NCBI RefSeq assembly: GCF_014400405.1 | Contig: NZ_CP060496.1 | Span: 1,426,001 to 1,490,000, forward strand | Source: Brachybacterium sp. Z12 | GTDB taxonomy: Bacteria > Actinomycetota > Actinomycetes > Actinomycetales > Dermabacteraceae | Length of the DNA: 64,000 nucleotides | Direction: 5' to 3' | Shown here: piece after piece, positions 29,469 to 38,129 of the stretch | Layout: each line of letters begins with the position of its first letter | How positions within the stretch are numbered: the stretch's first letter is position 1 | Translations under genes and position numbers: made by a program | The notes under the pieces: generated by a model | Told to the model about the DNA's origin: nothing | Databases searched by the model: none | What the model saw: only the letters and a program-made list of their open reading frames with translations

Positions 29469-29513
29469 GAATATCGGAATGGTATTGATATTCACGAGGT
29501 GGAGCCCGATACT
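29469..29513 (+). promoter_or_regulatory. lsr2 promoter with an AT-rich inverted repeat over the -35 box
   Basis: -35 TTGATA (29485-29490), a 17-bp spacer and -10 GATACT (29508-29513) form the best canonical promoter in the window. GAATATC-N11-GATATTC (29469-29475 and 29487-29493) overlaps the -35 box. The stretch is strikingly AT-rich for this genome and therefore a candidate Lsr2 binding site for autoregulation. Confidence 0.65.
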
Positions 29514-29515
29514 TG

Positions 29516-29565
29516 GGTCTGACGCCGATCTCGTGAGAGATCGTGCGGAACTTTGAAGTCAGACC
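29516..29565 (+). promoter_or_regulatory. Structured lsr2 mRNA leader
   Basis: GGTCTGAC (29516-29523) pairs with GTCAGACC (29558-29565), enclosing a second hairpin GATCTC-GTGA-GAGATC (29527-29542). The outer stem begins close to the predicted transcript start and ends 3 nt before the GAGGAG ribosome-binding site. Function is inferred from the fold alone. Confidence 0.5.
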
Positions 29566-29581
29566 AACGAGGAGAACCCCT

Positions 29582-29911
29582 ATGGCACGGAAGACGTACG
29601 TGGAGCTCATCGACGATCTCACCGGGGATAAGGCCGACGAGACGGTGAATTTCGCCCTGGATGGCGTCGCTTACGAGATCGACCTCACCGAGGAGAACGC
29701 GAAGAAGCTCCGCGAGGCGCTGGGCACCTGGGTGGAGAAGTCGCGTCGCGTAGGCGGCCGTCGGGCGCGTGGCACCGCCACCTCCCGCAGCAGCTCGAAC
29801 GACTCTGCGCGGATTCGTGAGTGGGCCCGCGAGGCGGGCTACGAGGTCCCCGATCGCGGCCGGATCTCCGGCACGATTCGCAAGGCCTACGAAGAGGCCC
29901 ACGGGGCGTGA
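29582..29911 (+). CDS. lsr2: Lsr2-type nucleoid-associated protein
   Basis: 109 residues, the H-NS functional analogue of Actinobacteria, which bridges AT-rich DNA and silences horizontally acquired genes. The N-terminal oligomerization domain (KTYVELIDDLTGDKADETV, then a beta hairpin) is linked by a basic Ser/Arg stretch to the C-terminal DNA-binding domain (IREWAREAGYEVPDRGRISG), which carries the RGR minor-groove motif. GAGGAG precedes the ATG at 29582. It has its own strong promoter, a structured leader and a perfect terminator, so it is monocistronic. Confidence 0.93.
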   Translation: MARKTYVELIDDLTGDKADETVNFALDGVAYEIDLTEENAKKLREALGTWVEKSRRVGGRRARGTATSRSSSNDSARIREWAREAGYEVPDRGRISGTIRKAYEEAHGA

Positions 29912-29960
29912 TCCCCGCTTCCCGCAGGCGCTGAGGCACGCGACCTGTGGGATCCCTCAG

Positions 29961-30004
29961 CAGCGAAGAGGCCCGTCACCACTCGGTGACGGGCCTCTTC
30001 GCTG
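29961..30004. terminator. Bidirectional terminator between lsr2 and the sugar transporter operon
   Basis: A perfect 20-bp stem (29961-29980 with 29985-30004) and a 4-nt loop ACTC, between convergent genes. Confidence 0.85.
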
Positions 30005-30014
30005 TCTCGTGTGC

Positions 30015-31071
30015 TCAGGACTCGAATGCCGTGCCGATGTACTCCTCGACGTTCTCCTTGGTCACCACCGGGGCGAAGAGCTGGACCTGACGGGGGATCT
30101 CGTTCTCGACGAGGTCCGAGAGCGCCTTGTCCTGGGCGAGCAGCCGTGCCAGCGCCACGCCGTTAGCGGCCTGAGTGGGAGGGGTAGACCACGGTGGCCT
30201 CGACCACGGAGTCACCCTCCTGGATGTGGCGCATCATGTTCGCCGAGCCAGCTCCGCCGACCATGAAGAACTCGTCGCGGCCAGCGTTCTCGATGGCGGC
30301 CAGCACACCCACGCCCTGGTCATCGTCGTGGTTCCAGATGGCGTCGATCTCGGGCGCGGCCTGCAGCAGGTTGGCGGTGGACGACTCGCCGCCCTGGACG
30401 GTGAAGTCCGCGGCGACCCGGTTGTCGACGTCCTGTCCGCATTCGCTGAGCGCATCCTCGAACCCTTGAGTGCGTTCCTCAGTCAGGGGCAGGGAGGAGA
30501 TGCCGGTGACCTCGGCGATCACGGCCTCGGGATCATCGCCCACCCGTTCGCAGATGTACTCACCGGCGTTGTGGCCCATCCCGTAGTTGTCGCCCACCAC
30601 GGTCACGCGTGCTGCGTTGGGATCGGAGAACTCGCGGTCGACGTTGATGACCGGAATCCCGGCCTTCATCGCTTCCAGCGCGACGCCGGTCAGTGCGGCA
30701 CCGTCGAAGGGCACCACCACGATCGCGTCCACCTCATCGTTGTTGATGAACGTCTCGATCTGGCTGATCTGCAGGTTGACGTCGTTGGTGCCCTCGGCGA
30801 CCAGCAGCTCGACGTCGTCGTACCCGTCGGCCGCTTCCTGCGCGCGGGTGCTCATCGCACCCATCCAGCCGTGATCGGCGGCCGGGGCGGAGAAACCGAT
30901 GGTGACGGTCTCACCCGTCTCATCGTTGCTGCTGCCGGCGTCCGACCCGCCGCCGCCGGCCTCGCCGGTTGCCTCCGGCGTGTTGCCGGTGCACGAGGCG
31001 AGGAGGGCTGTCGAGGCGAGTATCGCGAAAGCGGCCGTGACACGGCGACGCAGCGTCAGTGATGCAGTCAT
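30015..31071 (-). CDS. Sugar ABC transporter substrate-binding lipoprotein (one apparent frameshift)
   Basis: The repaired product is 351 residues. The signal peptide ends in the lipobox LLASC (Cys27), so the mature protein is lipid-anchored outside the membrane. A Gly/Ser-rich linker is followed by a periplasmic-binding-protein type 1 fold (VTIGFSAPAADHGWMGAMST; VVVPFDGAALTGVALEAMKA; GIPVINVDREF) like ribose or galactose/YtfQ binders. The coding strand has one extra C near 30177-30184; removing it gives VVYPSTQAANGVALARLL. AAGGAG precedes the ATG. It is the last gene of the operon, with an unusual 9-bp repeat array before it. Exact sugar unknown. Confidence 0.87.
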
Positions 31072-31091
31072 GGGAGGTGCTCCTTGGTGTG

Positions 31092-31172
31092 GGGACGAAC
31101 GGGACGAATGGAACGGATGGGACGGACGGGACGGATTGGGTGAACGGAACGAATGCGGAGAACGGGAAGGAC
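31092..31172. repeat. Nine degenerate 9-bp tandem repeats upstream of the binding-protein gene
   Basis: Units begin at 31092 with GGGACGAAC, GGGACGAAT, GGAACGGAT, GGGACGGAC, GGGACGGAT and continue more degenerately to GGGAAGGAC. On the transcribed (minus) strand this is a pyrimidine-rich GTTCGTCCC-like array about 10 nt upstream of the Shine-Dalgarno sequence of the binding-protein gene, within the 165-nt gap after the permease gene. Confidence 0.8.
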
Positions 31173-31236
31173 GACGAACGACCGGCCGCAGTCGACGAAC
31201 CGGGTGGGGAGGGCCAGGGCCGGGGTGCGGATCCGC

Positions 31237-32316
31237 TCAGGTCGATCTGGCGCGGACGACGAACCGCTGCTGGAGGAGGACCGCGACCACGATGATCGCG
31301 CCCTGCACCAGCGCCTGGACCGAGGTGGACAGGTTGTTCAGCACGAAGACGTTGGACAGCGTCTGGAAGATGAGCACGCCGAACACGGTGCCGACGATCG
31401 TGCCTCGCCCACCGATGAGGAGCGTGCCGCCGACGACGACGGCCGCGATCGCATCGAGCTCGTACAGCGTCCCGTTGGTCGAGCTGCCGGCGCCCGTGCG
31501 TCCCAGCATCATCACCGCTGCGAGCCCGGCGGTGAAGCCGCTCAGGGCGAAGACGTAGACGGTGTGGCGCTTGATGTTGATGCCCGCCAGTCGGGCGGCC
31601 TCCGCGTTGCCGCCGACCGCGACGGTGCGGCGGCCGAAGGTGGTCCGGTTCAGCACCACCCAGCCGATCGCCGCGACCACCAGGAACATCCACACGATGG
31701 TCGGAATGCCGAGGAAGCTGCCGCTGAAGAAGTTGTCGAAGCCGTCGTTGCGGACCAGCTGGGTCCCGCGACCGGAGATGATCTCGGCGAGTCCGCGGGC
31801 GGCGATCAGCATGGCGAAGGTGGCGATGAAGGAGACGACCCTGCCGTAGGAGACGACGATCCCGTTGACGATCCCGGCCGCAGTGCCGACCGCGACCGCG
31901 GTGAAGACCATGACGACCCAGTGCACGTCCTCAGCCATGGCCTGTGTGGCCAGCGTGGTCGCCCAGACGCTCGCCAGTCCCAGCACCGAGCCGACTGACA
32001 GGTCGATGCCGCCGGCGGTGATGACGAAGGTCATCCCGATGCTCACCACTCCGAGGACCGCGGCCCCGCGGACGATGGTGAGGAAGTTGGCGACGTCGAG
32101 GAAACGGTCACCGGTGGTCAGGGCGCCCACGACGCAGATCAGGAGGAGGGCGATGACGAGCCCGAGGTTGCGGACCAGCCCGGCGCTGCTGCCGGGGCGG
32201 GCGCGCACGCCCTTCTCGCCTCCGTCCGGCACGGGCAGCATGGCGCGATTCCCCAGCGGCACCGAGCCGCTGTCCGGCTCTTCCCCTCCGACACTGCGCT
32301 GTGCCTGATCATTCAT
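31237..32316 (-). CDS. Sugar ABC transporter permease (RbsC-like)
   Basis: 359 residues with about ten membrane segments and the BPD_transp_2 family pattern: GMTFVITAGGIDLSVGSVLG in the conserved loop, GRRTVAVGGNAEAARLAGIN and YELDAIAAVVVGGTLLIGGR. I chose the ATG at 32316 (MNDQAQRSV), which overlaps the ATPase stop by 8 nt, over the ATG at 32349. It forms the membrane channel for the adjacent ATPase and binding lipoprotein; a homodimer is expected because only one permease is encoded. Confidence 0.9.
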   Translation of the reverse strand: MNDQAQRSVGGEEPDSGSVPLGNRAMLPVPDGGEKGVRARPGSSAGLVRNLGLVIALLLICVVGALTTGDRFLDVANFLTIVRGAAVLGVVSIGMTFVITAGGIDLSVGSVLGLASVWATTLATQAMAEDVHWVVMVFTAVAVGTAAGIVNGIVVSYGRVVSFIATFAMLIAARGLAEIISGRGTQLVRNDGFDNFFSGSFLGIPTIVWMFLVVAAIGWVVLNRTTFGRRTVAVGGNAEAARLAGINIKRHTVYVFALSGFTAGLAAVMMLGRTGAGSSTNGTLYELDAIAAVVVGGTLLIGGRGTIVGTVFGVLIFQTLSNVFVLNNLSTSVQALVQGAIIVVAVLLQQRFVVRARST

Positions 32317-33828
32317 GTGCGGTTCCTTCCATGACGAGGTCGAGCACACCGTGCTCGTCGATCTGATCGGTGGGCCCGTTGTGCACGACTGCGCCGTCCG
32401 CGATGACGAGGACCTGGTCGGCGAGCCCGAGCACCTCGTCGATCTCGCTGGAGACCATGACGACGGCGGTGCCCTGGCGTGCCAGCCGACGGATCAGTCC
32501 GTAGATCTCGGCGCGCGCACCGACGTCGACACCGCGCGTGGGCTCGTCCAGCAGGAGAACCTCGCAGCCGTGCACCAGCCAGCGGGCCAGCATCGCCTTC
32601 TGCTGGTTGCCTCCGGAGAGGGTCCGGATCGGGCGGTCGGGATCGTCGGGGGCGAGCTGGAGGGCCGCGATCTGTTCCTTGGCCGCCCGACGTTCTGCAC
32701 GCTCGTCGAGAAAGCCGCCGCGTGCGAATCTCGCGAAGGTGGACAGGGTGATATTGCGGTAGACCGGTTCGTCCAGCAGCAGTCCCTGGCTCTTGCGTTC
32801 CTCGGGAGCCAGCCCGATGCCCCGGTTCACGGCGCGGACGACGGAGCCGGTGCGCAGCGGTCGTCCGCCGAGCGTGACGGTGCCCGCGGCCGCTGGACGG
32901 GCGCCGTAGAGCGTCTCGAGGATCTCGGAGCGCCCGGCGCCGACGAGGCCCGCCAACCCGAGGACCTGCCCAGCTCGGACCTCGAAGCTCACGTCCTCGA
33001 ACACGTCGGACAGTGCGAGGCCGTCGACCTGCAGCACCACGTCGCCGAACTCCTCGACTCCGGCACCGCCGAAGTCGCTCTCGACCCGGCGGCCGGTCAT
33101 CATCTCGATGAGGTCGCCGGTCGGGGTGTCCGCCACTGCGAGCCCGGAGGTGACGGTCCTGCCGTCCTTGAGCACGGTGATCCGGTCCCCGATGCGGCGG
33201 ATCTCCTCGAGCCGGTGGGAGATGTAGATGACGGCCAGACCCTCGGCGGTGAGCGACTCGACGACGTGGAAGAGGTTGTCCACCTCCTCCGGGTCGAGCA
33301 CGGCGGAGGGCTCGTCCATGACGATCACGCGCGCGTCATGGGACAGGGCGCGCGCCATCGAGACGATCTGCTTGCCGGCCGCGGAGAGGGACCCCACGTC
33401 CTGGCCCGGGCGGATCTCCGGGTGGCCGAGCCGGTGCAGCAGGTCCTTGGTGCGAGAGCGCGCCTCGGAGTGCCGCAGGAACCCGCCGCGGGAGAGCTCG
33501 TGCCCCAGATAGATGTTCTCCGCCACCGTCAGGCCGTCGACCACGTCGAGCTCCTGATACATGGTGGCCACGCCGAGGTCGAGCGCTTTGGTGGGCGACG
33601 GGATCGTCACCACCTGATCCTGCCAGCGGATCTCGCCGTCATCGGGCTGGTGGGCGCCGGCGAGGACCTTGATGAGAGTGGACTTGCCCGCACCGTTCTG
33701 CCCGAGCAGGCAGTGGACCTCGCCGGCGCGGACGTCGAAGTCCACTCCGTCAAGCGCCTTCGCTCCGGGGAAGTGCTTGATCAGGTTCGTCACGCGCAGC
33801 AGCGCTGCTGGGGAGCGTCAGTGATCAT
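32309..33828 (-). CDS. Sugar ABC transporter ATPase, RbsA type (one apparent frameshift near start)
   Basis: The repaired product is 506 residues with two fused nucleotide-binding domains. Domain 1 has GQNGAGKSTLIKVLAG, signature-like SLSAAGKQIVSMARAL and VIVMDEPSAVLD. Domain 2 has a degenerate Walker A (GLVGAGRSEILE), LSGGNQQKAMLARWL and LLLDEPTRGVDVGA, as usual for ribose-type importers. One C is missing at 33810-33813; restoring it extends the protein to the ATG at 33828 as MITDAPPAALLRVTNLIKHF. That start lies inside a 14-bp palindrome just downstream of a promoter. First gene of the transporter operon. Confidence 0.9.
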
Positions 33829-33866
33829 GATCACTATAGTATCGGAGATTTTTTACAGTCAGACAA
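33821..33866 (-). promoter_or_regulatory. Promoter and palindromic operator of the sugar transporter operon
   Basis: On the minus strand, -35 TTGTCT (33861-33866), a 17-bp spacer and -10 GATACT (33838-33843). GTGATCATGATCAC (33821-33834), a perfect 14-bp palindrome, contains the start codon and directly follows the -10 region, a classic repressor position. Confidence 0.6.
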
Positions 33867-33921
33867 AAGGGTGGGGCTCGGGGGCATGCCGAGGACCCTT
33901 ACCGCATGGCGGCGGGCGAGC

Positions 33922-34888
33922 TCACCAGCCCCGGAGGGTCCAGGCTGCCGCATGCTCGGCGCCGGGGCGCAGTCGCACCACGTCCGTCCCGCTGCGGAAC
34001 GCATCGGGCGGGCAGGTCATGGGCTCCACCGCCAGGCCCAGCCGATCATTCTCGGGCTCTGGGCGATCACCGGTGTGCACCTGCAACCAGGGGCACTCAG
34101 GGCCTGCAGCGAGCTGGACCCCGGTGCCGCCGGGGGCGGTCACGGTGACCGTCAGCTGCCCCTTCTCGTCGCGGCCGAGGTCGGTGAAGGCATGGTCGAT
34201 GAACAGCTCCCCGAGCACTTTGGCGCTGCGGAAGTCGAACTCGCTGCCGGGCTCCACGGGGGCGGTCCCAATGGGCAGCAGCCGGTCCTCGGTGACGGTC
34301 AGCACCGTCGCGGCCTCGACCTGCAGTGACCACGTATTCAGGGGTTCCGTCCCGGCGACCAGGTACGGATGCGGGCACACTCCGTAGGGCGCGTCCTGCT
34401 CGCCGAGGTTGCGGGCGGTGACCGTCGTGGTCAGGCCCTCCTCAGGGTCCAGTGCGTAGTGCACCGACAGCAGGAGGTGGAACGGGTACCCCGTGGAGGG
34501 GAACAGCCGGGTGCTCAGCACGAGCTCGTCCTCGGCCACCGTCACAGGGGTGAACAGCTGGAAGGACACCAGCCCGTGGAGTGCGTTGCCCCGCTCGGGC
34601 TCGGTGAGGGCGGTCTGGATCTCCTGCCCGTCCCACGTGTAGGCGCCGTCCCGATCCGGTTGGGCCACGGTGCCACGATCGCGCCGCGGTAGACCTGCAT
34701 CGGTCCCGTCTCGGGGCTTCGCACTAGCAGGTCGCGACCATCGATGCTGAGCCCTTCGAGGGTCGCACCCACCGCCGAGATCTCGGCGGAGTAGGACCCT
34801 GCGGTGAGGCGGAACAGCTCGCCGCGGTCGCGGGGGTGCCCTCGACCGGCAGCTCGATACCGGCGGTGGTGGTGGTGGAATCGTTCAT
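33922..34888 (-). CDS. Aldose 1-epimerase family protein (two apparent frameshifts)
   Basis: The repaired product is 322 residues. It has the galactose-mutarotase-type segments AGSYSAEISAVGATLEGLSI, GAIVAPWPNRIG (substrate Arg), NALHGLVSFQLF (His), GVCPHPYL (His) and DHAFTDL. It would interconvert the anomers of a sugar, or act on a phosphorylated sugar as in YeaD-type members. One G is missing opposite 34650-34652 and one C opposite 34832-34836; restoring them joins NRIGDGAYTWDGQE and GTPRDRGELFRLT. Its start overlaps the lutC stop as ATGA, so it is the last gene of the lactate operon although it lies beside a sugar transporter. Confidence 0.82.
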
Positions 34889-35625
34889 GAGGTCTTCTCC
34901 TGCTCGACGGCTTCGGCTTCAGGCTCTGGTTCGGGCTCGATGAGCACCACCTCGAGGCGGCGCGGCCCATGGACGCCCTCGACGCGCTCCAGCTCGATAT
35001 CGCTGGTCGCGCTCGGGCCGGAGATCATCGTCCAGGCGGCGCGGGGATCCTCGGACATGCGCTCGATCGCCTTGGGGACGCCGAGGACCACCTGATCGGC
35101 CTCGACCACCACCACGTGATGGTCCGGCACCAGCGAGATCGCGCGCCGGCCTCCCCGGCCATCGCCCCGCAGCACGATCGTGCCCGTCAGCGCGATCGCG
35201 GTGTGACAGCCGGTGAGCACGGCATCGATTGCATCGAGCTCATGCGGGTCGGCGCTGCCGTCGTCGATGATCAGCTCGGACTCCACCTCGCTGGTCCACG
35301 TACCGGGCAGAGCAGCGGGGATCACGACGGTGCGCGCATCAGCCAGCGCGGCGGCGATGGCCTCAGGGGCCTTCGACGGGGTGGTCCGATGCACGATCGC
35401 GGTGTAGTCCTCCAAACGCTGGACCAGCACTCCGCGCACCTTCTCGGGTGCGGTCCGCAGCTCCTGCTTGTCATCCGCGCGCTGGTAGCTGCGCGGCACT
35501 TCCTCCGCTGTGGTGACCTCATCACGGCGCGGGGCGGACAGCGCTGTGCGGACGCGGGCGAGGATCTCCTCCTTCGCGCTCATCCCGGGAGCCCGGGACG
35601 GGCGCGCATCGTTCCAGTCGTTCAT
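34885..35625 (-). CDS. lutC: L-lactate utilization protein LutC (LUD domain)
   Basis: 246 residues of the LUD family. Conserved segments: SAKEEILARVRTALS, a polar middle region, DAVLTGCHTAIALTGTIVLR and VPKAIERM. LutABC together oxidize L-lactate to pyruvate; LutC is a required component of uncertain exact role. The C-terminus carries a glutamate-rich tail (EPEPEPEAEAVEQE). ATGA overlap with lutB upstream and with the aldose epimerase downstream. Confidence 0.88.
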   Translation of the reverse strand: MNDWNDARPSRAPGMSAKEEILARVRTALSAPRRDEVTTAEEVPRSYQRADDKQELRTAPEKVRGVLVQRLEDYTAIVHRTTPSKAPEAIAAALADARTVVIPAALPGTWTSEVESELIIDDGSADPHELDAIDAVLTGCHTAIALTGTIVLRGDGRGGRRAISLVPDHHVVVVEADQVVLGVPKAIERMSEDPRAAWTMISGPSATSDIELERVEGVHGPRRLEVVLIEPEPEPEAEAVEQEKTS

Positions 35626-37213
35626 CCCTGCTCCTCGGGCGTGGTGGTGCCGTCCTGTGCTGAAGGCTCGTCCGAGGGCACCTGTGCGGGGTCTGCCTGC
35701 TTCGCGTCGCGGTCCTTCTCATGCTGATCCCACCACGAGCGGAAGGACGTGCCCGGCTTCGGAAGGTCCCGATGATCGGTCCAGCCGGGCACCAGGGGGA
35801 GCACACCGGGGACCTTTCCGATGTTCTTCCCGCGCAGCACCGACGACAGCGGGCCGGCCGAGCGCACGGCGAGGTCATAGGCGCGAGGAGAAGCCATCAG
35901 CTTGCTCGCGCCCTGCAGCGCCATGTCCCAGGTGCTGTGGAAGTCCCCGCGGGTCTCTCGGCGGCGGTCGACATCCTTCGCCCGCAGGTGCACCAGGATC
36001 TCCGGGATGTTGATCTTGACGGGGCACACGTCGTAGCAGGCTCCGCAGAGGCTGGAGGCGTAGGGGAGGGTCGAGTTCGGGTCGTCGGTCCCGCTCATCC
36101 CCGTCATCTGCGGCGAGAGGATCGCGCCGATCGGGCCGGGATAGGTCGAACCGTAGGCATGGCCGCCCGTGCGTGCGTAGACCGGGCACACGTTCAGGCA
36201 CGCGGAGCAGCGGATACAGTGCAGAGCGCTGCGACCCTCCGGATCCTCGAGCACCGCGGAGCGGCCGTTGTCCAGCAGCACCAGGTGGAACTCCTCGGGG
36301 CCGTCGCCCTCGTGGACCCCGGTGAACATCGTGGTGTACGGGTTCATCCGCTCCCCGGTGGAGGAGCGGGGCAGCAGCTGCAGGAACACCTCGAGGTCCT
36401 GGAACGTGGGGACGATCTTCTCGATGCCGACCACGGAGATGAGCGTTTTGGGGAGGGTCAGGCACATGCGGCCGTTGCCCTCGGACTCGACGACCACCAT
36501 GGTGCCGGTCTCTGCGACCGCGAAGTTCGCCCCGGAGATCGCGACCGACCCCGGCATGTCCAGGAACTTCTCCCGCAGGAAGCGTCGTGCCGCCTCCGCC
36601 AGCTCGGAGGGCTCATCGGTGATCGAGGGGTCCAGATCCGGCATCGCGGCGAGGAAGATCTCGCGGATCTCTGCCCGGTTGCGGTGGATCGCGGGGACCA
36701 GGATGTGGCTGGGGTGTCATCGGCGAGCTGCACGATGAGCTCGGCGAGATCGGACTCGATCGCGCGGATGCCGGCATTGGCCAGCACCTCGTTGAGGTTG
36801 ATCTCCAGTGTCGCCATCGACTTGACCTTGAGCACCTCGCTCGCACCGCGCTCGAGGGTCAGGCGGGTGACGATGTCTCCGGCCTCGTCGGCGTCGCGGG
36901 CCCAGTGCACCACTCCGCCAGCGGCGGTCACGGAGTCCTCGAGCTGCTCCAGCATCTCGGGCAGATGGTCGGTGACCTGCCACTTCAAGGCGCTGCCCGC
37001 GTTGCGGAGCTTCTGCCAGTCCCGCACCTCTCGCACCGCCGCGCTGCGCTTGGACTGGATCGTGGAGGTGGCCTGCCGCAGGTTCTGCCGCAGGGTGCCG
37101 TCGGCGAGGTCCTCGCGGGCCGCCTCCGGGAACCCGCGCTGCCCGCGCAGGGTCGAGCCGGGAGAGGCATGCTGCGGACGGATCGACGGGATGCCGAGAT
37201 CGACTGTGTTCAT
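35622..37213 (-). CDS. lutB: L-lactate utilization iron-sulfur protein LutB (one apparent frameshift)
   Basis: The repaired product is 530 residues. A LUD-type N-terminal half (ESDLAELIVQLADD; SGANFAVAETGTMVVVESEG) precedes two cysteine clusters, CIRCSACLNVCPVY and CGACYDVCPVKI, which fit two [4Fe-4S] centres. One C is missing opposite 36711-36714; restoring it gives DDTPSHILVPAIHRNRAEIR. The C-terminal extension is Pro/Glu-rich. It passes electrons from lactate toward the respiratory chain. Separated from lutA by 52 nt. Confidence 0.9.
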
Positions 37214-37265
37214 ACGTCCATCTCCTCCCGCTCGTTCCTTGCAGTTCGTCTACCGGCACGGATGC

Positions 37266-38052
37266 TCACAGCGCCCTCCCCAGAATGGTCTCCGACGGGA
37301 TGAAGGGATCCTCGCGGGTCGAGGCGAGGATCTGCGCCAGGTGGATGACGCGCGGTGCCGCATCCGTGCGACGCAGCTTGCCACCGATGTTCATCAGGCA
37401 CGAGGCGTCACCGGCGACCACGAAGTCGGCGCCGCTGCTGACCACGTTGGCGGCCTTGTCCGTGACCATCGCATCGCTCGTCGCATCGTTCTTCACGGAG
37501 AAGGTGCCGCCGAACCCGCAGCAGGTGTCCGATTCGGGCAGGTTCTTCACCTCGATGCCGTCGACGGCGCGCAGCAGCTTGAGAGGCCGCGCACCCACCT
37601 TGAGGAACCGCATCGAGTGGCAGGTCGGGTGGTAGGTCACGGAGTGGGGGAAAGTGGGCGCCCACATCGGTCACCTTGAGCACGTCGACCAGCAGCTCGG
37701 ACAGCTCATAGGTCTTCGCCGAGACGGCCGCGGCCCGCTCCTCGAGCTCGCTGTCGCCCTGGTGGCGGGCCACCAGCTGGTGCTGATCGCGCACGCAGCC
37801 GGCGCAGGAGCCCGAGGGCATCACGATCGCATCGACTTCGTCGAGCGAGGGCTCGAAGGTGTCCACGAAGGAGCGCACCACCGGCGCGGCCTCCGTGTAG
37901 TAGCCGGAGTTGGTGTGCATCTGGCCGCAGCAGGTCTGGCGCTTGTCGAACACGACCTGGTGCCCGAGCCGTTCCAGCAGCGTGACGGTCGCGCGGGCCA
38001 CATCCGGGGCCATCACATCCACCAGGCACGTGGTCATCAGTGAGATGCGCAT
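37266..38052 (-). CDS. lutA: L-lactate utilization protein LutA (one apparent frameshift)
   Basis: The repaired product is 261 residues with two CCG domains: QTCCGQMHTNSGYY with SGSCAGCV, and SDTCCGFGGTFSVK later. These cysteine-rich modules ligate an iron-sulfur cluster and are shared with glycolate oxidase GlcF and heterodisulfide reductase. The coding strand has one extra C opposite 37646-37650; removing it gives GAHFPHSVTYHPTCHSMRFL. First gene of lutABC, 77 nt downstream of mqo on the same strand. Confidence 0.9.
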
Positions 38053-38129
38053 CTGCTGTCCTTCTTCCTCGTCATGCGCTCGGGGCAGGCGCGGGGTCGC
38101 GGAGCGCGGAGCCGCACCCTGCCTCGAGA

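Noticed and set aside
29467-29581. AT-rich stretch before lsr2 as foreign DNA
   Set aside because: It is only about 40 bp and is better explained as a promoter with an Lsr2-type binding site.
31059-31295. A plus-strand protein with NGT repeats
   Set aside because: The Asn-Gly-Thr repetition is a translation of the 9-bp DNA array; there is no ribosome-binding site, and it runs antisense into the permease gene.
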